In this document: piece by piece, positions 1-5,256 of the stretch | Numbering within the stretch: position 1 is the stretch's first letter | How the letters are laid out: each line of letters begins with the position of its first letter | Assembly: GCA_024697985.1 (NCBI GenBank) | Contig: JAILRX010000248.1 | Coordinates: 1 to 7,794, forward strand | Direction: 5' to 3' | From: Treponemataceae bacterium | GTDB taxonomy: Bacteria > Spirochaetota > Spirochaetia > Treponematales > Treponemataceae | DNA length: 7,794 nt | Program-made: the position numbers and the translations under genes | The notes under the pieces: model-generated | Told to the model about the DNA's origin: nothing | The model's input: the letters and a program-made list of their open reading frames with translations, nothing else | Databases searched by the model: none

Positions 1-93
1 AAGCATTACGAAGAAGCAGAGCATGAGAGTAATCATGTCTCCATAGGTGTCCATCCATGCTTTCGAAGGTTTCTGCGGTTCTTTCTTTCCCAT
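1..93 (-). CDS. motB: Flagellar stator protein MotB, N-terminal fragment cut by the window edge
   Basis: This is the start of MotB, the stator subunit that anchors the motor to peptidoglycan and carries the ion-binding aspartate. Only 31 codons are in the window. The short cytoplasmic head is rich in Lys and Pro (MGKKEPQKPSKAW), and it runs into the single membrane helix with the family pattern D-T-Y-G-D-M-I-T-L-M. Asp19 in this pattern is the counterpart of the proton-binding Asp32 of E. coli MotB (family knowledge applied by position). The ATG at 93-91 lies 13 bases after the motA stop, with a GGGA-type ribosome site at about 106-102, so the pair is almost certainly translated from one message. 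The OmpA-like peptidoglycan-binding domain lies outside the window. Whether the coupling ion is H+ or Na+ cannot be told from this fragment. Confidence 0.93.
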   Translation of the reverse strand, partial: MGKKEPQKPSKAWMDTYGDMITLMLCFFVML

Positions 94-106
94 ACTTCAA
101 ATCCCG

Positions 107-889
107 TTAGTCTTTCAATACATCAGCTTCAACAGCTTTTCTAGTTTTTGGATCAAGATAAGTCAAAAGTTTCATGGCAAGAATTCGCGGGTTATCACCG
201 GCCTGGATTGAAAGAACACCTTCAATAACCATTTCCTTTGACTTAACTTCTTTAGCATTCTGATCTGCAAGTTTTGTTGCAAGAGGCGTCATAAGCCAGT
301 TCGCAATCAAGGAACCATACAAGGTTGTGATAAGAGCAACGGCCATGTTAGGACCCAAAGATGATTTATCTTCAAGGTTGTTCAACATACCGATAAGTCC
401 GATTACGGTACCCATCATACCGAAACCAGGTGCAAGACCGGCCCACATGACGATAACGTTAATCCACGAAAGGTGTCGCTCTTCAAGCTGCGAAAGCTCG
501 CTCGAAAGAATTGCCTTTACAACCGCACTATCAGTACCGTCGACTACAAGTCGAAGACCTGTTTTCATGAAGTTGTCATTCAAGTCATCAAGTCCTTCTT
601 CCAAAGCAAGTACACCTTCGCGTCGAGCTTTTTCTGAAAGATCAACCATATTCTGAACAAGATTTTTTTCATTGAAATTTGGAACCTTAAAAGTACGTGC
701 AATAATCTTAAAAATACCCAAAACTTGTTTTAATGGATAAGATGTAAACAAAGCAAAGAATGATCCACCAAATACGAAGATAAGTGACGGAACATCGAAA
801 ATACCTGAAAGGTGACCTCCAGATGTAAGTACTGACATTACAACGCAGACTACACCACCAACAAGACCAATTATTGTTGCTATATCCAC
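107..889 (-). CDS. motA: Flagellar motor stator protein MotA
   Basis: MotA forms the inner-membrane ion channel of the stator with MotB and pushes on the FliG rotor. The 260-residue length matches the short MotA type seen in Bacillus and spirochaetes. Four hydrophobic segments are visible at about residues 3-21, 33-50, 143-168 and 181-202. The large cytoplasmic loop between segments 2 and 3 carries the conserved ARREG patch (residues 88-92) and acidic Glu97/Glu98, where FliG contacts are known in E. coli. Segment 3 has the signature A-P-G-F-G-M-M-G-T (153-161) with Pro154, and Pro202 follows segment 4; these match the two functional prolines of the family. The start is a GTG at 889-887 with a perfect GGAGG at 900-896, six bases away; the next Met is residue 18, inside the first membrane helix, so it is a poor start. 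The gene follows flbD by 28 bases and precedes motB by 13. Confidence 0.97.
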   Translation of the reverse strand: MDIATIIGLVGGVVCVVMSVLTSGGHLSGIFDVPSLIFVFGGSFFALFTSYPLKQVLGIFKIIARTFKVPNFNEKNLVQNMVDLSEKARREGVLALEEGLDDLNDNFMKTGLRLVVDGTDSAVVKAILSSELSQLEERHLSWINVIVMWAGLAPGFGMMGTVIGLIGMLNNLEDKSSLGPNMAVALITTLYGSLIANWLMTPLATKLADQNAKEVKSKEMVIEGVLSIQAGDNPRILAMKLLTYLDPKTRKAVEADVLKD

Positions 890-895
890 AGATTT

Positions 896-900
896 CCTCC
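896..900 (-). promoter_or_regulatory. Strong ribosome binding site that fixes the GTG start of motA
   Basis: On the minus strand GGAGG lies six bases upstream of the GTG at 889-887. No ATG in this frame lies near it, and the first internal ATG (residue 18) would remove most of the first membrane helix. The site therefore decides the start of motA in favour of GTG. It contrasts with the preceding gene flbD, which has no clear ribosome site. Confidence 0.8.
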
Positions 901-917
901 CAATAAGAAATCGCTAT

Positions 918-1118
918 TTACAATTCGTTTTTAAAAGCTCCGATTTGGCGACGATATTCTATTATCGAATTTATTACCTGCTCAGGAGTCTCCTTAACCA
1001 CGATCTTTTTACCGCTTAACATAGTCAAGGTAACATCAGGATTTTTTTCAAGGTATTCAATTTGATGAGGGTTTATCCAATATTCATTCCCATCCAAACG
1101 CGTAACTTTAATCATCAT
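918..1118 (-). CDS. flbD: FlbD-family flagellar protein
   Basis: This 66-residue protein belongs to the small FlbD family (PF06289 type) found between flgE and motA in spirochaetes and many Firmicutes. It is unrelated to the Caulobacter transcription factor of the same name. Family marks are the opening I-K-V-T-R-L-D-G (residues 3-10), the W-I-N-P-H-Q-I-E segment (14-21) and the T-P-E-Q-V-I-N-S-I stretch (44-52). There is no signal peptide or membrane helix, so it is probably cytosolic. Its molecular role is not established. Two adjacent ATG codons (1118-1116 and 1115-1113) could start it; residue numbers here use the first. No Shine-Dalgarno sequence is evident upstream of either, and a promoter-like element ends immediately before them, so the message may be leaderless when made from that promoter. 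The 150-base gap in front of it is the widest in the gene run. Confidence 0.94.
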   Translation of the reverse strand: MMIKVTRLDGNEYWINPHQIEYLEKNPDVTLTMLSGKKIVVKETPEQVINSIIEYRRQIGAFKNEL

Positions 1119-1121
1119 TAT

Positions 1122-1150
1122 ATTTTCTACGCTAACTCTTTACAAGTCAA
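1122..1150 (-). promoter_or_regulatory. Possible sigma-70-type promoter in front of flbD
   Basis: On the minus strand TTGACT (1150-1145) is separated by 17 bases from GAAAAT (1127-1122), matching the -35 consensus at 5 of 6 and the -10 consensus at 4 of 6. A perfect TATAAT also occurs at 1122-1117, with TTGTAA 17 bases upstream, but it overlaps the first flbD ATG. From the first pair, transcription would begin near the second ATG and yield a leaderless message, which would fit the missing ribosome site. It lies directly downstream of a terminator-like hairpin, where a secondary promoter makes sense. AT-rich DNA gives such matches by chance, so confidence is moderate. Confidence 0.4.
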
Positions 1151-1175
1151 GTCGTTTGCGTAAATTTTAATGCAT

Positions 1176-1246
1176 AAAAAAAAGCTACCTTATCAAAAAT
1201 CCAAAAAGAAATACAACTCTTTTCAGATTAAGAATCGGTAGCTTTT
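1176..1246 (-). terminator. Intrinsic-terminator-like two-part hairpin between flgE and flbD
   Basis: Read on the minus strand, AAAAGCTACC (1246-1237) is the exact reverse complement of GGTAGCTTTT (1189-1180), and the second arm runs on to give eight T in a row (1183-1176). The 47-base interior is itself structured: AATCTGAAAAGA (1229-1218) pairs with TCTTTTTGGATT (1209-1198) over 12 positions with two G-U wobbles, closing an 8-base loop. A 7-by-8 internal loop separates the two helices. The orientation and T run fit factor-independent termination of flgE messages, perhaps partial, since flbD, motA and motB follow in the same direction. It could also protect the 3' end of the flgE message or be a processing site. 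A small AACC/GGTT hairpin (about 1252-1263) sits just after the flgE stop. Confidence 0.65.
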
Positions 1247-1268
1247 CGTCTAACCTTTAGGTTTTAGT

Positions 1269-2660
1269 TTATCGTTTTAAGCTCATTACTGTTTCAAGCA
1301 GCGTATCAGCTGTCTGAATTGTCTTTGAGTTAGCCTGGAAACCACGCTGAGTTGTGATCATGTCGGTGAACTGCTCTGTAAGGTCAACGTTTGACATTTC
1401 CAAAGCACCGGCAAGCATTGAACCTTTACCGGCGATTCCTGATGTACCGATGTTAGCCATACCAGAGTTATTTGACTGAACATAGGTGTTATCTCCGGCT
1501 TTTTCAAGACCATTCTGGTTAGAGAATGTAGCCAAAGCTATCTGACCGATTGTACGGTTCGTACCGTTCGAATAAACACCGGTAATTGTTCCGCTTGAAT
1601 CAATCTTGAAGTTATCAAGATAACCCATTGTGTAACCATCCTGAGAGTAAGCTTTTGTAGAACTTGCAGAAGCACTCTGTGTTACTGTGTTTTTCTGACT
1701 TCCGATTGTACCAAGGTTGATGTTGAAATTCTGACGAACAGGATTTCCGTTTTCATCAGGATTTGAACCTACGACTGTAAAAGAAGTCTGAACGATGATT
1801 TCGCCAGAAGGATTTGAAACGTTTCCGGCAGAGTCTGTTACGCTCTGGAGGGTTCCGGTGTTGTCAAAGTTGATGAGGAAGGAATTTTCCATTCCGTCTG
1901 TTCCTGTAAGACCTACTCTAGTCTGAGTAACATCAGCATTGTCTTCGTCGATATTTACTGTTGCTCTCCACTGGTTAGGATTTCCAGGTACACGTACAAA
2001 ATCTACACTCAACATGTGTACGTTTCCGAAACTGTCGTAAATTTTCATTTCAGTTGCCCAAGTTCCTTTAAGAACATCTTCAGGGCTTGCTCCTTCCATG
2101 ATTTCAGGAGTATTTTTGTTCAAGTTGCAGGCAAAGTTTACGTTCTGTGTAGCTTTTGCAGGATCTTTAGATCCAACAGGGATAATCAAATCTTCTGTAC
2201 TTCCAGCCGTCTGCATGATCATCTGACCGTTGATTTCACGAGCCATCCACCCCTGTACTTTCATACCATTTGCAGGATTAACGAGTGTACCTTCGTTATC
2301 AACGCTGAAATTACCGGCACGTGTATAATATGTTTTTTCACCATTCTGCATTACGAAAAAACCATTTCCCTGAATAGCGACATCAGTAGAAATACCGGTT
2401 GACTGCAGGTTTCCCTGAGTAAAGACAGTGTCGATTGCAGCTACTGAAACACCAAGTCCAACTTCCTTAGGGTTTACACCACCGACTTCGTTTGTTGGCT
2501 TTGCAGCGCCTGACATCTGCTGAGAAATCATGTCCTGAAAATTAACACGACCTCGTTTGAAACCTGTTGTATTTACATTGGCAATGTTGTTACCAATTAC
2601 ATCAAGTCTTGTCTGATGATTCTGCATTCCGGAAACACCAGAGTAAAGTGATCTCATCAT
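1269..2660 (-). CDS. flgE: Flagellar hook protein FlgE with lysinoalanine cross-link residues
   Basis: FlgE polymerises into the curved hook, the universal joint between motor and filament. At 463 residues it equals the usual Treponema length. In order it shows the rod/hook N-terminal motif (residues 5-38, containing V-I-G-N-N-I-A-N-V-N-T-T-G-F), the FlgE/F/G-type beta segment with A-I-Q-G-N-G-F-F-V (95-103) and Y-T-R-A-G-N-F (112-118), a variable outer domain (about 160-330), and the C-terminal export/polymerisation helix with S-N-V-D-L-T-E-Q-F (423-431) and Q-R-G-F-Q-A-N-S (438-445). The only cysteine is Cys178, followed by Asn179, and Lys165 is present; in T. denticola FlgE, Lys165 and Cys178 of neighbouring subunits form a covalent lysinoalanine bond. 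Two adjacent ATG codons open the gene; AGAGGG (2675-2670), which overlaps the flgD stop, lies 9 or 12 bases upstream. A terminator-like hairpin follows it. Confidence 0.98.
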   Translation of the reverse strand: MMRSLYSGVSGMQNHQTRLDVIGNNIANVNTTGFKRGRVNFQDMISQQMSGAAKPTNEVGGVNPKEVGLGVSVAAIDTVFTQGNLQSTGISTDVAIQGNGFFVMQNGEKTYYTRAGNFSVDNEGTLVNPANGMKVQGWMAREINGQMIMQTAGSTEDLIIPVGSKDPAKATQNVNFACNLNKNTPEIMEGASPEDVLKGTWATEMKIYDSFGNVHMLSVDFVRVPGNPNQWRATVNIDEDNADVTQTRVGLTGTDGMENSFLINFDNTGTLQSVTDSAGNVSNPSGEIIVQTSFTVVGSNPDENGNPVRQNFNINLGTIGSQKNTVTQSASASSTKAYSQDGYTMGYLDNFKIDSSGTITGVYSNGTNRTIGQIALATFSNQNGLEKAGDNTYVQSNNSGMANIGTSGIAGKGSMLAGALEMSNVDLTEQFTDMITTQRGFQANSKTIQTADTLLETVMSLKR

Positions 2661-2674
2661 AATCTATATCCCTC

Positions 2675-3112
2675 TTAATTAGCGTATACACGTTTGATTT
2701 TTTCCATGTCGTACAACATGCCGTTTACCTGAACCTGAGGATTTGTTCCTCGAGTTGCACCTTCTACGATACCTGCAATTACATCCTCGCCTACTTCGAT
2801 TTCTACGGTATGACCGATTGTGCTTACAGCTTCTGAAGAATTGAGCATTGAGGCAAGTTTTGTAAAGCCTGTGCTCATGTTGGTCATCTGTTCAAGAGAT
2901 GAAAACTGTGCCATCTGGGCAATAAATTCTGTATTTTCCATCGGACTTGTCGGATCCTGGTTTGACAGCTGGGCCATCAACAATTTCAAAAAATCATCTT
3001 TACCAAGCTCGCTTGAAGGAGTACGTCCATTTACAGCCAGAGTTTTGTTGTAAAAATTCACTGCATTTTCTGTCTGCAACTGTTCGGTTGCGCTCATTGT
3101 AGTGTTTATCAT
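2675..3112 (-). CDS. flgD: Flagellar hook assembly (capping) protein FlgD
   Basis: FlgD forms the cap at the tip of the growing hook, is exported by the flagellar type III apparatus and is discarded when the hook is complete. The conserved N-terminal FlgD domain is clear: L-G-K-D-D-F-L-K-L-L (residues 36-45), Q-L-S-N-Q-D-P (48-54), P-M-E-N-T-E-F (57-63) and Q-F-S-S-L-E-Q-M (69-76). A short beta-rich tail (99-142) resembles the FlgD Tudor-like module. At 145 residues it is much shorter than the roughly 230 residues of enterobacterial FlgD, because the Ig/FN3-like insert is absent; short forms are usual in spirochaetes. There is no cleavable signal peptide, as expected for a type III substrate. 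The ATG at 3112 is preceded by AGAGGTGG (3124-3117) at good spacing, and flgE begins 14 bases after the stop. Confidence 0.96.
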   Translation of the reverse strand: MINTTMSATEQLQTENAVNFYNKTLAVNGRTPSSELGKDDFLKLLMAQLSNQDPTSPMENTEFIAQMAQFSSLEQMTNMSTGFTKLASMLNSSEAVSTIGHTVEIEVGEDVIAGIVEGATRGTNPQVQVNGMLYDMEKIKRVYAN

Positions 3113-3142
3113 CTTTCCACCTCTTTTTAATAATGACCTTTT

Positions 3143-3171
3143 CAGGTTGCCTTAAATTTATCGGAAACCTG
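3143..3171 (-). other. Small inverted repeats upstream of the flgD ribosome site
   Basis: In the 75-base gap between fliK and flgD, CAGGTT (3171-3166) can pair with AACCTG (3148-3143) across a 17-base loop. The downstream arm can instead form a small hairpin ACCT-GAAA-AGGT with a GAAA loop, so the two folds exclude each other. Neither is followed by a T run, so this is not a terminator. A separate 14-base perfect palindrome, AAAACTTAAGTTTT (3176-3189), overlaps the fliK stop codon. The stems are short, and a regulatory role is only a guess. Confidence 0.25.
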
Positions 3172-3187
3172 TAGAAAAACTTAAGTT

Positions 3188-4552
3188 TTATGCGATGATA
3201 TTTATCATCGAAGATCCATACATGATTGCGTCCCGTGCCACTGAATTGCCATAGAACGGATCGCTCGTATCCTGCAATGGAGAATCCATCACGTTGTTCT
3301 CATAGAGATGTGCATAGAATTCCCGTTCTGCGTTTTTCTGACCGTTATTTTCATTTCCTGACCATGAAAGATCGAAGGTCGGAGCCTGAAAACCTTCCTT
3401 GATGAAGGCATCACGAAGGCTGTTCATGTTCTGATTGAAAGCATCAAAAGCCTCTTTTGTAGCTACTACGATTTTTCCGGAAATTACTTTATCCGCCAGT
3501 TCAAGTTGGATCTTTACGTTACCCAAATCTTCCGGATGAAGCACGAGGTTGATGACGCCACGATTATCATCCTTGAGGACGAGATTTCCCGCCTTTACAA
3601 AATCAGCAGAGCTTGTCTGAATCTGCTGAGAAAGCATTGTCGCAAACTTTGAAGAATCGGTCTGAACCATTGCGGGGTTCACGTTGCCTTCAAAATTCAA
3701 GTTCGCCTGATTTGAGGAATTTAAGTTCATTGTCATTGTAACTTCGCCGTTTTCTGTTTTTTCGATCGAAGTAACAAAGTTTTCGGCCGTCTTCGCGTCA
3801 GTTTTTGCAACTGTACGTTCATCCTGAACCGTAATAACAGGTTCTTTGGCCGATTTTTTATCCTGAATTTTCTTTGATTTTTCGTCAAAACCAAATTCTT
3901 TATTCTCGTTGATTTCCGACGGATTTTTTGCAGTTTCAGCAGCTTCTGACTGTTCGGTTACAGAATTTCCAGTCAAAAGTGCATAAAGCAGTTCTTCAGA
4001 GGAAATTTCCTTTTCGGAAACCTCTTCCGTTGCAGCAAGCATTTCATTTTCAGCCGGCATGAGTTCTTCAGGTTCTGAGTTTTCATCCAGGAAAGCTACA
4101 AGTTCGTCAAAAGTAAAATCCAGTTTTTCTTCAGGCATGACATCTGCCGTTTCGACTTTATCCTGGACTTTCAAGTCAATTTCCTTGAGATCTCTGGAAG
4201 TTTTAAGGTTTTGCAGCAAATCCGCGTCTTTTTCCAGAACGATATTTTTTGAAGATTTGACTGTCGGTTCGAGTTTTTCAGACACTTCGCTGTCCGAATC
4301 GATCCATTTCAAATCTTTTTCAGAAATATCATCTTTGGTTTCTTGAGACGTTTCGTTATTTTTGCTTACAGAAACATTTCCATCCGTGGTTTTGGCTGTC
4401 TTTTCAGAATCAAGCTCTTTTTGAGCCTTTTCAAAGGCAGCTTTAAATGAAGAATCGTTTTGAGATGCAGAAACAAATCCCTGAGTTTTCTCCTGGCTCA
4501 TACTTGGTGCGGCATTTACCATTTGCTCAAAACGAAGGCTCATTGTTTGCAT
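3188..4552 (-). CDS. fliK: Flagellar hook-length control protein FliK (Tap1-like)
   Basis: FliK is a secreted molecular ruler that measures the hook and switches the export gate from hook to filament substrates. The first 270 or so residues are highly charged, Glu/Lys/Ser/Asp-rich and almost certainly disordered, as expected for the ruler part. The C-terminal hook-length domain (PF02120 type) spans about 315-400 and contains the family core L-H-P-E-D-L-G-N-V-K-I (338-348), the determinant of substrate switching in other bacteria. A tail of about 55 residues with no recognisable motif follows. There is no signal peptide or membrane helix. The position directly before flgD is that of tap1 in Treponema pallidum and flbC in Borrelia. 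The ATG at 4552 is supported by GGAGG (4563-4559) six bases upstream. The disordered part is too divergent to identify by itself, so the call rests on the C-terminal domain and gene order. Confidence 0.9.
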   Translation of the reverse strand: MQTMSLRFEQMVNAAPSMSQEKTQGFVSASQNDSSFKAAFEKAQKELDSEKTAKTTDGNVSVSKNNETSQETKDDISEKDLKWIDSDSEVSEKLEPTVKSSKNIVLEKDADLLQNLKTSRDLKEIDLKVQDKVETADVMPEEKLDFTFDELVAFLDENSEPEELMPAENEMLAATEEVSEKEISSEELLYALLTGNSVTEQSEAAETAKNPSEINENKEFGFDEKSKKIQDKKSAKEPVITVQDERTVAKTDAKTAENFVTSIEKTENGEVTMTMNLNSSNQANLNFEGNVNPAMVQTDSSKFATMLSQQIQTSSADFVKAGNLVLKDDNRGVINLVLHPEDLGNVKIQLELADKVISGKIVVATKEAFDAFNQNMNSLRDAFIKEGFQAPTFDLSWSGNENNGQKNAEREFYAHLYENNVMDSPLQDTSDPFYGNSVARDAIMYGSSMINIIA

Positions 4553-4598
4553 GGATAACCTCCGATTTTAATTAAGTAAACGCCGCTGGGGATTTTTT

Positions 4599-5231
4599 CT
4601 AGTTGCTAGGTTTTACCACCATTTTTCGCTGAATTGTTGCGACCCTGTCTTTAGGCATCAAAGACAGCCAGTACGAAACCTGAGAAGCCGTTCCAGTTTC
4701 CTTAGAAATTTCCTCAACTTTTCGCAGCGTGTCTATTACAGCCTGATCTTCCATAGCATTCAAAGTTGCTACGGCGTCTGCAGGCGGCATGCTGTTCAAG
4801 TATTCAGCAAATTGACGAACGTTTACCTCTTTATCATCGTACTTTTTTACCGCATTGTTGAATGTTTTTTCTCTTTCTTCCTGAGAAATTCGTAAATCTT
4901 CGAGTTCCTGAGAAACCTGAAGGTTTACAGCTTCCTGTTTTTCAATATCCTGTTCTCTTTTGTCCAGTTCCTGCTCGCGTAAATCGAGATGTTCCTGACG
5001 TTTTGCAAGCCTGTCATCATCAAGATTGGCCATATTGACCTGCTTCACGTCAGTTACCGTACTGGATTGCTGAGGGTCCAGCTTGAGGATTTTATATATA
5101 GGGGAAAACAACGGCTTAATATGGATTACTGAAAGGTAATCAAACCACATCAAACCGATAAAAACGAGAATCACAAGTAAAAATAATAAAACAACTGATT
5201 TTCCGATTACTTTCCCTACACCGCTAGCCAC
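4599..5231 (-). CDS. flbB: Flagellar collar protein FlbB (MotE/MgtE-N-like)
   Basis: In Borrelia, FlbB is a scaffold of the periplasmic collar that surrounds the spirochaete motor and recruits stators. From the GTG at 5231 this protein has 210 residues, close to the roughly 205 of Borrelia FlbB. It shows one membrane helix near the N-terminus (about 12-30), a charged coiled coil (about 70-130) with repeats such as R-E-Q-E-L-D-K-R-E-Q, and a helical C-terminal part (about 135-204) with M-P-P-A-D-A-V and L-M-P-K-D-R-V-A repeats like the MgtE N-domain and MotE. The start is uncertain: GTG at 5231 follows a GGGGGG ribosome site; ATG at 5246 has no such site; an ATG at 5321 is possible but would overlap hexokinase by 65 bases and add a hydrophilic N-terminal extension. 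It sits between hexokinase and fliK, matching flbB-flbC order in Borrelia. The family call is good and the exact role is inferred. Confidence 0.82.
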   Translation of the reverse strand: MASGVGKVIGKSVVLLFLLVILVFIGLMWFDYLSVIHIKPLFSPIYKILKLDPQQSSTVTDVKQVNMANLDDDRLAKRQEHLDLREQELDKREQDIEKQEAVNLQVSQELEDLRISQEEREKTFNNAVKKYDDKEVNVRQFAEYLNSMPPADAVATLNAMEDQAVIDTLRKVEEISKETGTASQVSYWLSLMPKDRVATIQRKMVVKPSN

Positions 5232-5238
5232 GAAGCTA

Positions 5239-5244
5239 CCCCCC
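5239..5244 (-). promoter_or_regulatory. Six-G ribosome binding site supporting a GTG start for flbB
   Basis: On the minus strand a run of six G (5244-5239) lies seven bases upstream of the GTG at 5231-5229. It can pair with the CCUCC of 16S rRNA with one G-U wobble. The run begins with the G of the alternative ATG (5246-5244), so if that ATG is the start the run is coding instead. The site lies a few bases after the hexokinase stop, consistent with translational coupling. Confidence 0.5.
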
Positions 5245-5256
5245 ATTAAAACAATC

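Noticed and set aside
327..656. Plus-strand open frame of 109 codons inside motA
   Set aside because: It is the opposite-strand shadow of a strongly conserved MotA coding region, is Ser/Arg/Pro-rich without any motif, and has no sensible ribosome site or operon context.
1117..1122. Perfect TATAAT overlapping the flbD start as the main -10 element
   Set aside because: Transcription would begin inside flbD, after both ATG codons, leaving no nearby start. The TTGACT-17-GAAAAT pair fits better, although the TATAAT is recorded with it.
2016..2402. Plus-strand open frame of 128 codons inside flgE
   Set aside because: It lies wholly antisense to the FlgE outer domain; its Cys/Phe/Ser-rich product shows no family pattern and is typical of reverse-frame translation.
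2820..3053. Plus-strand open frame of 77 codons inside flgD
   Set aside because: It is antisense to the conserved FlgD domain and has no independent support.
3176..3189. AAAACTTAAGTTTT palindrome as a fliK terminator
   Set aside because: It is all AT except for one central pair of G-C positions, has no unpaired loop or T run in the right place, and flgD continues directly in the same direction.
4059..4346. Plus-strand open frame of 95 codons inside fliK, very Ser/Phe-rich
   Set aside because: The Ser/Phe richness is the reverse-frame image of the Glu/Lys/Asp-rich FliK ruler region, not a real low-complexity protein.
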